A stretch of 37,993 nt of DNA from Hyphomicrobiales bacterium (GCA_900468065.1 UBTA01000019.1:1-37993), one strand, 5' to 3'. Counted from the first letter of the stretch, positions 24,928 to 34,056 are shown. The notes: generated by a model from the sequence alone, not told the origin. Numbers and translations are program-made.

Positions 24928-25194
24928 ATGACGAACGAAATGGAACTGCAGCTCAAGGGTTACGGCCTGACCACGGCCCAGATCCTCTATCGCATGCCCG
25001 ATCATCCGGCCTTCCTGCAGACCTATATCTGGCAGCACTACGACCTGGCGCCGGAATTTCCGGAAATGAAGAGTTTTCTCAAGTTCTGGCAGGAAACGCT
25101 GGAAGGTCCGCTGCATTCGGTACGCTACGTCCACCGCAAGCTGATCTCGGCGACGGACTGGCGGGCGCTGAAGGGCGAGTTCATCATCAACTGA
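24928..25194 (+). CDS. usg: Usg family protein
   Basis: Small protein of 88 residues matching the alphaproteobacterial Usg family, first noted next to tryptophan genes and still without a known function. Conserved pattern: LQLKGYGLTTAQILYRMPDHPAFLQTYIWQHYDLAPEFPEMKSFLKFW, ending with PLHSVRYVHRKLIS. The ATG at 24928 is chosen because AGG sits six bases before it; an in-frame ATG at 24916 and a TTG at 24907 would add a few residues. It is cytosolic, with no signal or membrane segment. It is preceded by a terminator and a CtrA-type box, so it has its own promoter. No trp genes are nearby here. Confidence 0.88.
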   Translation: MTNEMELQLKGYGLTTAQILYRMPDHPAFLQTYIWQHYDLAPEFPEMKSFLKFWQETLEGPLHSVRYVHRKLISATDWRALKGEFIIN

Positions 25195-25336
25195 CGCCGG
25201 TTCTTCCCAATTTCGTTTTGTCCCGGCGAGGCAAGCGATCGACTCCGGCGGCGATGAGTTACTTTCCGGGCGCAAATGCCTGCGGATGCGGGTTTTCGCA
25301 TTGCCAAACGTTCGTCCGCGCCTTAAACACGCCGCC

Positions 25337-26149
25337 ATGCAGAAGATCGATGAAGAAGCCCTCGCCGAAGCCTATAACCGCGCGCTCGCCCTGGAGAAAT
25401 CCGGCGACGTCGAGGCGGCTGTCAAAGCCTATGAAGAAGTCCTGGCGATCGATCCCGACGATCACGGCGGCGCTTCCGTCCGCATTGCGTCAATGGGGCG
25501 CGGCGAGACGCCCGACAAGGCACCGGACGCCTATGTTGCGACGCTCTTCGATCAACACGCCGATGTGTTCGAAGATGTGCTTGTCGAGCAGCTCGATTAC
25601 CATGTGCCGATGCTCGTGCGTCAGCGCCTGCAGGCGCTGAACCTCGGCCCGTTTGCCCGCGTACTTGACCTTGGCTGCGGCACAGGTCTGACCGGCGGCG
25701 CGCTGCGCGATATGGCCGACGACATTACCGGCATCGACCTGTCGGAAAACATGGTCGAGATCGCCCATGAAAAGGACGTCTACGAAACACTCTACGTCGC
25801 CGAAGTCGTCGATTTCCTTGAAGACAATGACGACGAGCCCTTCGACCTCATCACCGCGACCGACGTGCTGCCCTATCTCGGCGCGCTCGAAGCCCTGTTT
25901 TTCGGTGCCGCCGAGAACATCAATGCCGGTGGCCTGTTCATCTTCTCCAGCGAAACCCTGCCTGCGGAAACCTTTGCCGGCCGGACCTTCATGGTCGGTC
26001 CGAACCAGCGTTTCGCCCATGCTGAAACCTATGTCCGCGAGCGCCTTGATGCCATCGGCTTCGATGTCGTCGAGCTGACGGATATTACGGTGCGCAAGGA
26101 AGAAGGCGAGCCGATCGCCGGTCACCTGGTGATTGCCAAACTGCGCTGA
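25337..26149 (+). CDS. Class I SAM-dependent methyltransferase with N-terminal TPR
   Basis: Predicted methyltransferase of 270 residues resembling the group of methyltransferases that carry a TPR unit. Residues about 1-45 form one helical repeat (EEALAEAYNRALALEKSGDVEAAVKAYEEVLAIDPDD). The SAM-binding motif I is VLDLGCGTGLTGGAL, followed by GIDLSENMVEIA (motif II) and FDLITATDVLPYLG (motif IV). The C-terminal part is a normal Rossmann fold end (EPIAGHLVIAKL). Substrate unknown; protein or small molecule are both possible. The start is uncertain: the ATG at 25337 begins directly before the TPR, while an ATG at 25286 would add 17 residues. Neither has a clear ribosome site. Confidence 0.78.
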   Translation: MQKIDEEALAEAYNRALALEKSGDVEAAVKAYEEVLAIDPDDHGGASVRIASMGRGETPDKAPDAYVATLFDQHADVFEDVLVEQLDYHVPMLVRQRLQALNLGPFARVLDLGCGTGLTGGALRDMADDITGIDLSENMVEIAHEKDVYETLYVAEVVDFLEDNDDEPFDLITATDVLPYLGALEALFFGAAENINAGGLFIFSSETLPAETFAGRTFMVGPNQRFAHAETYVRERLDAIGFDVVELTDITVRKEEGEPIAGHLVIAKLR

Positions 26150-26158
26150 CAGCGGCGC

Positions 26159-26539
26159 TCAGGCGTCGTGAACTTCCGGCAGCTCGTACCAGTCGCCCTT
26201 GAACTCCGTCAGGATGTTCTTGACGATCTGCTTGCCGGTGTCGCCGTCGATGACGCCGGCTGAGACCATCAAGAGGTCGGTGCCGATATTGTCCTTGAAC
26301 AGGCGGCTGCCGCAGGTCGAGCAGAACCCGCGCCGGGCCTTGTCGGAATAGCCATACCATTGCAACGTACCATCCGCCTCGAACCGAACGTCGTCGCGGG
26401 GGGCGCCAATCACCGCCATGTAGTTGCCATGCGCCTTGCGGCAATCACCGCAATGGCAGCAGAACACCCCGGCGGATTCAACCGGGAAGGAAAATTTGAC
26501 GCCGCCACAGCGGCACGAAGCGTTCAGTCTATCGGCCAT
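26159..26539 (-). CDS. GFA (glutathione-dependent formaldehyde-activating)-family zinc protein
   Basis: Small zinc-binding protein of 126 residues in the GFA/CENP-V fold. Metal-ligand cysteines sit in the usual groups: CRCGGVKF (C9, C11), CCHCGDCRK (C27, C28, C30, C33) and CSTCGSRLF (C73, C76). The founding enzyme joins formaldehyde to glutathione, but most family members have no proven substrate, so the function is left open. The ATG at 26539 is chosen because the first zinc pair follows closely and GGAGG lies ten bases before it; upstream residues to 26632 look non-coding. It is convergent with the methyltransferase gene (nine bases apart). Confidence 0.83.
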   Translation of the reverse strand: MADRLNASCRCGGVKFSFPVESAGVFCCHCGDCRKAHGNYMAVIGAPRDDVRFEADGTLQWYGYSDKARRGFCSTCGSRLFKDNIGTDLLMVSAGVIDGDTGKQIVKNILTEFKGDWYELPEVHDA

Positions 26540-26748
26540 GGAATATTGTCCTCCGGATTGCAAACACGCTGTTGCGACGGCCAGTGCGCGGCAGTCTCGA
26601 ACAAGACATACAGCGCAAGCCCGGTGCTTCAAGCAGTGCCGCGGAACTATCCGGCAGCCGGCTCGATACGGAGAGCATCAAGCCGGAATGGAAAACGGCG
26701 CTGAAGCCCCGAATGGCTGCGCGCCGTTGCCGATAGGTGGGGCTCGCC

Positions 26749-27720
26749 TTAGCTCGCCCGCCCTTTCCAGACGATGTCGCTGACCGTCAATTGTTTCGGG
26801 ATGATTTGCAGCTGGAAGAACTCGTCGGCCAGCGCCTGCTGGTAGGCAACCGCGTCCGGCCCGAGGGTGGCAACATCCGCCAGGCTGAAATCCTTGCGCG
26901 TCAGCGCGACCCGCTGGATATCTTCCGGAACACCGTTGATCTTTGACAGCGCCGCTACCGTGCCGTCGAGATCGTTTTGCGCTGCGGCCCCGACCTTCGC
27001 CAGCTCGTCAAGGATGTCTCCCAGCACGTCGCCATGTGCTGCGGTAAAATCGCCATTGCTGAGGAAGTAGCTCCAGGAATCGACGATCCCCTCGGCGGTG
27101 GTCAGGACGCGCGTGGTCGCTTCCTTCTCGGCGACGGCGAAGTAGGGATCCCAGATTGACCAGGCGTCGATCTGGTTGCTGGCAAAAGCCGCCGCCGCAT
27201 CCGATGGCGACAGGTCGGCCGCCTCGATGTCGGTGATGCCGAGGCCGGCCTTGCGCAGCGCCTTGACGGTAAAATTGTGAGCGCTCGATCCGCGCTTGAA
27301 GGCGACGCGCTTTCCCTTGAGGTCGGCGACCGTCTGGAACGGTGAATCCTTGTGCACCAGAATGGCCGAACCTGCCGAGGATCCCCTGTAGGTTCCGGCA
27401 TAGAGCAGGTTGCCGCCTGCCGCTTGGGCAAACAGCGGCGGCACGTCGCCGGTCGGACCGAAATCGATGGCACCGGCGCCGAGTGCCTCAAGCAGCGGCG
27501 GGCCCGAGGAAAATTCGGCCCAGGTGATCGAGATGCCGCGATCGGCAAAGCGCTTTTCCAGCGCGCCGGTTCCCTTGGCCAGCGCCAGAACGCCATTCTT
27601 CTGCCAGCCGAGGCGCAGTTCCTTCAGCGGTTCTGATGCCGAGGCGCTGCGTGTCGCGGGCAGCACCGCCACTGCCGTGGCCGCACCCAAAAGTGACAAT
27701 GTCTGTCTGCGGGTCAACAT
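26749..27720 (-). CDS. Aliphatic sulfonate/taurine-type ABC binding protein (SsuA-like)
   Basis: Periplasmic binding protein of the NMT1/SsuA type for sulfonates or related sulfur compounds, 323 residues. The N-terminus MLTRRQTLSLLGAATAVAVL carries a twin-arginine-like motif (TRRQTLSLL), so export by the Tat route is likely. The core LRLGWQKNGVLALAKGTGALEKRF and ALGAGAIDFGPTGDVPPLFA are typical of SsuA, as are KGKRVAFKRGSSAH and DAWSIWDPYFAVAE. No permease or ATPase gene (SsuC, SsuB) is adjacent, so it is an orphan binding protein. The ATG at 27720 has AGAGGTGA before it; the frame is open further upstream without signal-like sequence. A TATAAT on the minus strand at 27807-27812 may be its -10 box. 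Confidence 0.86.
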   Translation of the reverse strand: MLTRRQTLSLLGAATAVAVLPATRSASASEPLKELRLGWQKNGVLALAKGTGALEKRFADRGISITWAEFSSGPPLLEALGAGAIDFGPTGDVPPLFAQAAGGNLLYAGTYRGSSAGSAILVHKDSPFQTVADLKGKRVAFKRGSSAHNFTVKALRKAGLGITDIEAADLSPSDAAAAFASNQIDAWSIWDPYFAVAEKEATTRVLTTAEGIVDSWSYFLSNGDFTAAHGDVLGDILDELAKVGAAAQNDLDGTVAALSKINGVPEDIQRVALTRKDFSLADVATLGPDAVAYQQALADEFFQLQIIPKQLTVSDIVWKGRAS

Positions 27721-27874
27721 ATGCTTCACCTCTCGTATTGTGCCTGCCCGGCTGTCCAGCAGGGCCTCCGCAAACAAGGATGGATAAATCCACAAATTCT
27801 ATCGACATTATAATTATCTAAAATGAAGAGATTACGGCAAAATTTGCCGCGTGAACGTCGGCTTGGCAGGAAAA

Positions 27875-27892
27875 CGGTTTCGAAACCGGTTT
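27875..27892. promoter_or_regulatory. Two overlapping palindromes upstream of the HIBADH-family gene
   Basis: CGGTTTCGAAACCG (27875-27888) is a perfect 14-base palindrome, and AAACCGGTTT (27883-27892) is a second perfect one sharing its right half. Both have a central CG, a style used by LacI-family operators. They lie about 85-100 bases before the start codon of the dehydrogenase gene. No regulator gene is adjacent. Confidence 0.45.
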
Positions 27893-27976
27893 TGGCTGGA
27901 TGCGATCATCACAGGCCTTCCCCGCCCCCACGGCTTGGGCTAAGTCTCGACGAAAGGGAATTTCAGGAGTTTTCGA

Positions 27977-28846
27977 ATGGCAAAAGTCGCGTTCATTGGT
28001 CTTGGCGTCATGGGGTATCCGATGGCCGGGCACCTGAAGGCCAAGGGCGGTCACGACCTGACGGTCTACAACCGCACGGCCGCAAAGTCCGAAAAATGGG
28101 CAGTCCAGTTTGGCGGACGCACTGCGGCAACGCCGGCGGAAGCAGCCGACGGCGCCGACTTCGTCTTCTGCTGCGTCGGCAATGATGATGACCTGCGCTC
28201 GGTGACGACAGGCAAGAACGGTGCCTTCGAAACGCTGAAGGCCGGCGCCATCTTCATCGACAACACCACCGCCTCCGCCGAGGTCGCCCGCGAGCTTGAT
28301 GCGGCGGCAACAGCCCGCGGTGCCCACTTCATCGACGCGCCGGTCTCCGGCGGCCAGGCCGGTGCTGAAAACGGTGTGCTGACGGTGATGTGCGGCGGCG
28401 ATCCAGAGGTATTCGAGCGCGCGAAACCGGTCATCGACGCCTATGCCCGCATGGTTGGGCTGATGGGTCCGGCCGGGTCCGGCCAGCTGACCAAGATGAT
28501 CAACCAGATCTGCATCGCCGGTCTCGTCCAGGGTCTCGCCGAAGGCATCCATTTCGGCAAGAAGGCCGGTCTTAATATCGAAAAGGTCATCGAGGTGATT
28601 TCCAAGGGTGCCGCCGGTTCCTGGCAGATGGAAAACCGCCACAAGACCATGAATGCCGGCAAATACGATTTCGGCTTCGCCGTCGACTGGATGCGCAAGG
28701 ATCTCGACATCGTGCTCACAGAGGCCCGCAGCAATGGCGCCAAGCTGCCGGTGACGGCGCTCGTCGATCAGTTCTATGCCGATGTGCAGGAAATGGGTGG
28801 CAACCGCTGGGACACCTCGTCGCTTCTGGCGCGGCTCGAAAAATAA
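27977..28846 (+). CDS. NAD(P)-dependent oxidoreductase, 3-hydroxyisobutyrate dehydrogenase family
   Basis: Beta-hydroxyacid dehydrogenase of 289 residues, cytosolic. Rossmann motif GLGVMG (residues 9-14) follows a first strand KVAFI. The substrate-binding signature is FIDAPVSGGQAGAENG (about 118-133). The catalytic Lys lies in GQLTKMINQ (K173, N177). These mark the HIBADH family, which includes 3-hydroxyisobutyrate, tartronate semialdehyde and succinic semialdehyde reductases; the exact substrate is not settled by motifs. Good ribosome site AGGAG seven bases before the ATG. The stop overlaps the start of the next gene by one base (TAATG), so the two are co-translated. Confidence 0.88.
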   Translation: MAKVAFIGLGVMGYPMAGHLKAKGGHDLTVYNRTAAKSEKWAVQFGGRTAATPAEAADGADFVFCCVGNDDDLRSVTTGKNGAFETLKAGAIFIDNTTASAEVARELDAAATARGAHFIDAPVSGGQAGAENGVLTVMCGGDPEVFERAKPVIDAYARMVGLMGPAGSGQLTKMINQICIAGLVQGLAEGIHFGKKAGLNIEKVIEVISKGAAGSWQMENRHKTMNAGKYDFGFAVDWMRKDLDIVLTEARSNGAKLPVTALVDQFYADVQEMGGNRWDTSSLLARLEK

Positions 28847-29550
28847 TGCTCGCGCCATCCTCTCCTGCAGATACCGTGATCGCACATCTGAAAACACTGG
28901 GGGCGGAGAACAATCTTGCCGGCATGGCACGGTTCGGCATCGAAACACAGACAGCGCTCGGGATTGCCAACCCGGCGCTCAACCAAATTGCCCGAAAGAT
29001 AAAGCGCGATCACGGCCGCGCCCTCACCCTGTGGGAAAGCAATATCCGCGAAGCCCGGCTGCTGGCAGCGTTGACTGCGGAACCGCAAAAGCTGACGCTC
29101 AATATGGCAAGGCAATGGGCGGGCGATTTCAATTCCTGGGAAATCGTCGACAGCGTTGCCGATCTGTTTGTCAACGCCCGGCTGGAAACACTCTTGATCC
29201 CGGAATTCGCCGCCGATGAACGCGAATTCGTCCGGCGGACAGCTTTCAGCATGATCGCTGTCGGCGCCATTCACCTGAAAAACGAACCGGACGAGACCGT
29301 CATCGCCTGGCTACCTCTGGTCGAGGCCCATGCAGGCGATGAACGCAATTTCGTGAAAAAGGCTGCGAACTGGGCATTGCGCCAGACGGGCAAGCGCAGC
29401 GCCTGCTGTCATGGCCCTGCCCTGTCACTGGCGCAGACGCTGGCTGCACGGCAGGACCGCACCGCCCGGTGGATCGGCAAGGACGCCGTCCGTGAACTCA
29501 CGAGCAGCGCCGTCTTGAAAAGACTTGGTTTGCAGCCTGTGGACGGATGA
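28846..29550 (+). CDS. DNA alkylation repair protein (AlkD-like HEAT repeats)
   Basis: Predicted DNA-binding protein of 234 residues built of helical HEAT-like repeats, related to the AlkD/AlkC glycosylases that remove alkylated purines. The family pattern is visible: LWESNIREARLLAALTAEP, then WAGDFNSWEIVDSVADLFV, and VRRTAFSMIAVGAIHLKN and NFVKKAANWALRQTGKR further on. The shared W..D and WALR elements support the family; activity on a given lesion is not shown. The gene starts within the stop of the dehydrogenase gene (TAATG) and ends directly against the convergent Lrp-type gene. Confidence 0.85.
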   Translation: MLAPSSPADTVIAHLKTLGAENNLAGMARFGIETQTALGIANPALNQIARKIKRDHGRALTLWESNIREARLLAALTAEPQKLTLNMARQWAGDFNSWEIVDSVADLFVNARLETLLIPEFAADEREFVRRTAFSMIAVGAIHLKNEPDETVIAWLPLVEAHAGDERNFVKKAANWALRQTGKRSACCHGPALSLAQTLAARQDRTARWIGKDAVRELTSSAVLKRLGLQPVDG

Positions 29551-30039
29551 TCAGTCCTCGCTGGACTTCGCCTGGTCGATCACCATGTAGTCGAGCGGCA
29601 GTTGCGTCGTGTATTTGATCTGCTCCATTGCAAAGACCGACGACACGTCACGGATTTCGATCTTGGTGATCAGCCGCTTGTAAAAGGCATCGTAGGCCGC
29701 GATATCGGGAACGACGACGCGTAGCAGATAATCGACATCGCCGCTCATGCGGTAGAATTCGACTACTTCCGGAAACTCGCCGACCACCTCGGAAAACCGC
29801 TTCAACCATTCGATCGAATGGGTGTTGGTGCGGATGGAGACGAACACCGTCACCTTGGTATTGACCTTGACCGGATCAAGCAGCGCCACGCGGCCACGGA
29901 TCACGCCGTCCTCTTCCATCTTCTGGATGCGGCGCCAGCAAGGCGTGGTCGACAGGCCGACCTTTTTAGCCAGATCAGCAACGGCGAGTGTGGAATCTTC
30001 CTGCAACAGGCGCAGGATTTTGCGGTCAAGACGATCCAT
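29551..30039 (-). CDS. Lrp/AsnC-family transcriptional regulator
   Basis: Amino-acid-responsive regulator of 162 residues. The N-terminal helix-turn-helix (about 1-55) reads MDRLDRKILRLLQEDSTLAVADLAKKVGLSTTPCWRRIQKMEEDGVI, very typical of Lrp/AsnC. The C-terminal RAM ligand-binding domain (about 65-150) includes EVVEFYRMSGDVDYLLRVVVPD. It should form dimers to octamers. AAGGAG sits seven bases before the ATG. A short palindrome GAATATTATTC (30054-30064) lies just upstream and may serve in autoregulation. No amino acid metabolism gene is adjacent, so the target is unknown. The upstream gene on the same strand ends 65 bases before. Confidence 0.9.
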   Translation of the reverse strand: MDRLDRKILRLLQEDSTLAVADLAKKVGLSTTPCWRRIQKMEEDGVIRGRVALLDPVKVNTKVTVFVSIRTNTHSIEWLKRFSEVVGEFPEVVEFYRMSGDVDYLLRVVVPDIAAYDAFYKRLITKIEIRDVSSVFAMEQIKYTTQLPLDYMVIDQAKSSED

Positions 30040-30104
30040 AAACAGTCTCCTTCGAATATTATTCTCTACATACCGTGAAATCAGCCAAAAGAAAGAAAAT
30101 TGTT

Positions 30105-30743
30105 TCAGATTATCAATTTTGACACACGCTCTTGCAGGACAGGCAGGACATCGGCCGCAAACCACGGGTTTTTCTTCAGCCAGCCGGTATTGCGCCAGCT
30201 CGGATGCGGCAGCGCCAATACCGGCGGCCCGATATTAGAGCCTAGATGCGCGCGCCAGTTGTGCACCGTCTCGGTCATCGTCGCAGCCCGGCGGTCGCCC
30301 AGATGCCAGCCTTGCGCATATTGTCCGATGGCCAGCACAAGCTCGATCTGCGGCATCGCATCGATCACCTCTTGCCGCCATCGCGGCGCGCATTCCCGGC
30401 GCGGCGGCAGGTCGCTGCCATGCGCGTCATAACCCGGAAAGCAGAACCCCATCGGCACGATGGCAAACAGGTTCGGATCGTAGAACTGCTCGCGCGTTAC
30501 GCCGAGCCACTGACGCAGCCGATCGCCGGATGCATCATTGAACGGCAGGCCGCTCTCATGGACGCGCAGCCCCGGCGCCTGACCGGAAATCAGGATCCGT
30601 GCTGCCGATGAAATCACCGCCACCGGGCGTGGCTCATGCGGCAACCTATCATCTGGCCCCCGCGCCGGCGCATCGCGACAGATCCGGCACGCCGCAATCG
30701 CCGCCCGCAAATCCTCCAGCCCATCCGCCTGCCCGTCAGTCAT
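30105..30743 (-). CDS. Uracil-DNA glycosylase-family protein
   Basis: Predicted base-excision repair glycosylase-like protein of 212 residues. Motif A region is ILISGQAPGLRVHESGLPFNDASGDRLRQWLGV, and the C-terminal motif B is LPHPSWRNTGWLKKNPWF. These place it in the broad UDG superfamily group found in many proteobacteria. CRICRDAP near residue 20 recalls the N-terminal Cys motif of iron-sulfur UDGs, but only two Cys are present there. The exact lesion is unknown. The ATG at 30743 overlaps the last eight bases of the upstream nuclease gene, implying translational coupling; sequence further upstream in this frame is out-of-frame nuclease coding. Confidence 0.82.
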   Translation of the reverse strand: MTDGQADGLEDLRAAIAACRICRDAPARGPDDRLPHEPRPVAVISSAARILISGQAPGLRVHESGLPFNDASGDRLRQWLGVTREQFYDPNLFAIVPMGFCFPGYDAHGSDLPPRRECAPRWRQEVIDAMPQIELVLAIGQYAQGWHLGDRRAATMTETVHNWRAHLGSNIGPPVLALPHPSWRNTGWLKKNPWFAADVLPVLQERVSKLII

Positions 30744-31335
30744 TCCATACCTTTGACATTGCATTCTCAACCCAGTTGCCGACCCACGACATCGCCCTAT
30801 CCAGCCAGCCCTCCGGTATATGGGGCATCTCGTCCATGCCACCATGGGTCTGGCGCCAGGTGCGCGGTGCGTCGAATGTGCCAGCCCACAGGCCCAACCG
30901 CTTATCTCTCGCCTCGCCCTCCTCTGTCTCATAATGTCCGAACGCGACGGCATAACCGGCACTGACCATTGCCGCATTCAGGTCGAGATCTTGAGAGGTA
31001 CAGACGGCAAGAAGCCGCCCATACCGGTCGCTGCCATCCGCTTCACATGTGGTTCTCCCGCGACCAATCAGCGCCGACAGATAGCTCTTTGCCTCGGTGC
31101 CGCACGGCCAGTCCCGGTCTTTGCGCTGGCAAACCTGCCGAAGCTCCGGTGCATCGATACCGGCTAGCCGGATACGTTTTCCATCCATCACCAGCGTATC
31201 CCCATCGACAACCCGTGGCAGCCCCGACACGGCCTCCGGTGAACTGTCGAGCCGCACGGCAATAAGCCCGGCAAACAGCAGGATCACCACCGTCAAAAGA
31301 AGATCCCGAGCGATCCGGAGCGTACGTTTCATCAT
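30736..31335 (-). CDS. Thermonuclease (SNase)-family protein, membrane-anchored
   Basis: Staphylococcal nuclease-like protein of 199 residues. An N-terminal transmembrane or signal segment (about 10-28, LLLTVVILLFAGLIAV) precedes the OB-fold nuclease domain. Active-site pattern: VVDGDTLVMDGKRIRLAGIDAPE (Asp, Arg and Glu of the catalytic site) and DRYGRLLAV. It would degrade DNA or RNA outside the cytosol, calcium-dependent in relatives. The double ATG at 31335/31332 has GAGGG before it; an ATG at 31356 is less likely. It overlaps the uracil-DNA glycosylase-like gene by eight bases, although the two proteins should act in different compartments. Confidence 0.85.
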   Translation of the reverse strand: MMKRTLRIARDLLLTVVILLFAGLIAVRLDSSPEAVSGLPRVVDGDTLVMDGKRIRLAGIDAPELRQVCQRKDRDWPCGTEAKSYLSALIGRGRTTCEADGSDRYGRLLAVCTSQDLDLNAAMVSAGYAVAFGHYETEEGEARDKRLGLWAGTFDAPRTWRQTHGGMDEMPHIPEGWLDRAMSWVGNWVENAMSKVWND

Positions 31336-31407
31336 TATCCCTCGGCCTGCGCCCATCGGTCTACGGGACGAGATCCTGGCGAAACCCCAGGAAATTGCAG
31401 CAACTTC

Positions 31408-31425
31408 TTAAGGATTTCCCCTTAA
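31408..31425. promoter_or_regulatory. Inverted repeat upstream of the histidine kinase gene
   Basis: TTAAGG-ATTTCC-CCTTAA, a perfect six-base inverted repeat with a six-base spacer, 33 bases before the start codon. A GTTAAC palindrome follows at 31441. The TTAA half-sites resemble CtrA boxes, but the spacing (10 rather than 7) does not fit. Confidence 0.35.
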
Positions 31426-31458
31426 AGTTCAGCGGATTCCGTTAACGCGTATGAGATC

Positions 31459-32994
31459 ATGAATACGGGCGTCAGCACCTCGACCGACAAGAATATCGTC
31501 GATAAGTCACGCAGTCACCGCAACGCGGCGGTGTCGAAAGCCGTGCGCGCAACCCGTGAACGCCTGCAGGCCGGCCCGTCAAACGCGTCAGGGTTCGACA
31601 GGGAAATGCTGGCTCTGCACATCGACACGATGCTGCAGGGCGCCATCGCCATGCCGCTGTTCGTCATCTTCGTCTCCTCGGTCGGCGTTCACCTGTCGCA
31701 AAGCCTGGATTTTGTCGGCTGGGGAATGATGGCGCTGTGCGTCCATGCCATCGGCATCCTGCTGGCACGCCGCGCCAAGAACCAGGATATCCCGACGGAA
31801 AAGGTGTCGCAGTGGCGCCGGCGCTTTCTGATTGTCCAGTTGATAATGGGTCTCTGCTGGGCTGCCTTCATCATGCAGGATTGCAACAGTTGCGGGGAAA
31901 CCGATTTCGGCTTCTACAAAGGTGCCGTGCTGCTGATCGCACTTGCAGCGACGGCAATGGGAACGTTTCTGCTTCGCAACGCTCTGCTCATCACCTTCAT
32001 CCCGGTGATTCTTGCCCTTGTAGGATTGACGGCCAAATCCGGCAATCCCGGTTACATGGCGCTGACCGCGGTCCTTTCGACCTCGCTGGTCTTTCTGGTC
32101 TTCATGACCAACCGCATGTACCGCTCCAATGTCCATATCCTGTCGGTCCAGGCCGAGAAAGATGACCTGATCGCCGAGCTTGAGGTTGCCAAATCGATGT
32201 CCGATGAGGCCCGCCGCCGCGCGGAAGAGGCCAATCTAGCCAAATCCCGCTTCCTTGCTTCCATGTCGCATGAGCTTCGCACCCCGCTCAACGCCATCCT
32301 TGGATTCTCGGAAGTCATGTCGACGGAAGTGCTGGGGCCACTGAACAACCCGATCTACAAGGAATATACCGGCGACATCCATCGCTCCGGGCAACACCTT
32401 CTCGACCTGATCAACGAAATCCTTGATCTCTCCCGCATCGAGGCCGGAAAATACGATCTCAATGAAGAGGCCGTCCATCTCGCAGAAATCACCGAGGATT
32501 GCATCGGCATGGTTCAGCTGCGCGCCCGGACGAAAAACATCACGATCACCGAGCAGTTCGAAACCGCCATGCCCGCGGTCTGGGTCGATGAGAAGGCGAT
32601 GCGGCAGGTGATCCTGAACCTGTTGTCGAACGCCGTGAAATTCACGCCGTCCGGCGGCGAGGTTTCGGTCAAGGTCGGCTGGACCGCTGGTGGTGGCCAA
32701 TACCTGTCGATCAAGGACAATGGCCCGGGCATCCCGGAAGAGGAAATTCCGGTCGTGCTGTCGGCCTTCGGTCAGGGCTCGATTGCCATCAAGAGCGCCG
32801 AACAGGGCACCGGCCTCGGCCTGCCGATCGTCCAGGCGATCCTGGCCAAGCACAATGGCGATTTCATCCTGCGCTCGAAACTGCGCGAAGGCACTGAAGC
32901 CATCGCCATCCTGCCGTCAAAACGCGTGCTGCAAAGCATTCCGGCGATCGAGGATGCCCCAGCCGTCGAGCGCCGCAGGAAGAGCTTCGCCTAA
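31459..32994 (+). CDS. Membrane histidine kinase of the PleC/DivJ/PdhS type
   Basis: Sensor histidine kinase of 511 residues. A cytosolic N-terminal tail of about 55 residues is followed by six predicted transmembrane helices (about 58-215) with little periplasmic sequence, a coiled coil (about 222-255), the DHp domain with FLASMSHELRTPLNAILGFSE (phospho-acceptor His271), and an HATPase domain with NLLSNAVKFTP, DNGPGIPEE and GTGLGLP. The DHp segment (HELRTPLNAILGFSEVM, YTGDIHRSGQHLLDLINEILDLSRIEAGK) strongly resembles kinases that act on the response regulator DivK in alphaproteobacteria. No response regulator gene is adjacent, again typical of that group. Which of the PleC, DivJ or PdhS paralogues it is cannot be told here. 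Confidence 0.87.
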   Translation: MNTGVSTSTDKNIVDKSRSHRNAAVSKAVRATRERLQAGPSNASGFDREMLALHIDTMLQGAIAMPLFVIFVSSVGVHLSQSLDFVGWGMMALCVHAIGILLARRAKNQDIPTEKVSQWRRRFLIVQLIMGLCWAAFIMQDCNSCGETDFGFYKGAVLLIALAATAMGTFLLRNALLITFIPVILALVGLTAKSGNPGYMALTAVLSTSLVFLVFMTNRMYRSNVHILSVQAEKDDLIAELEVAKSMSDEARRRAEEANLAKSRFLASMSHELRTPLNAILGFSEVMSTEVLGPLNNPIYKEYTGDIHRSGQHLLDLINEILDLSRIEAGKYDLNEEAVHLAEITEDCIGMVQLRARTKNITITEQFETAMPAVWVDEKAMRQVILNLLSNAVKFTPSGGEVSVKVGWTAGGGQYLSIKDNGPGIPEEEIPVVLSAFGQGSIAIKSAEQGTGLGLPIVQAILAKHNGDFILRSKLREGTEAIAILPSKRVLQSIPAIEDAPAVERRRKSFA

Positions 32995-33001
32995 CAGGCG
33001 T

Positions 33002-34056
<1,055 letters not shown>

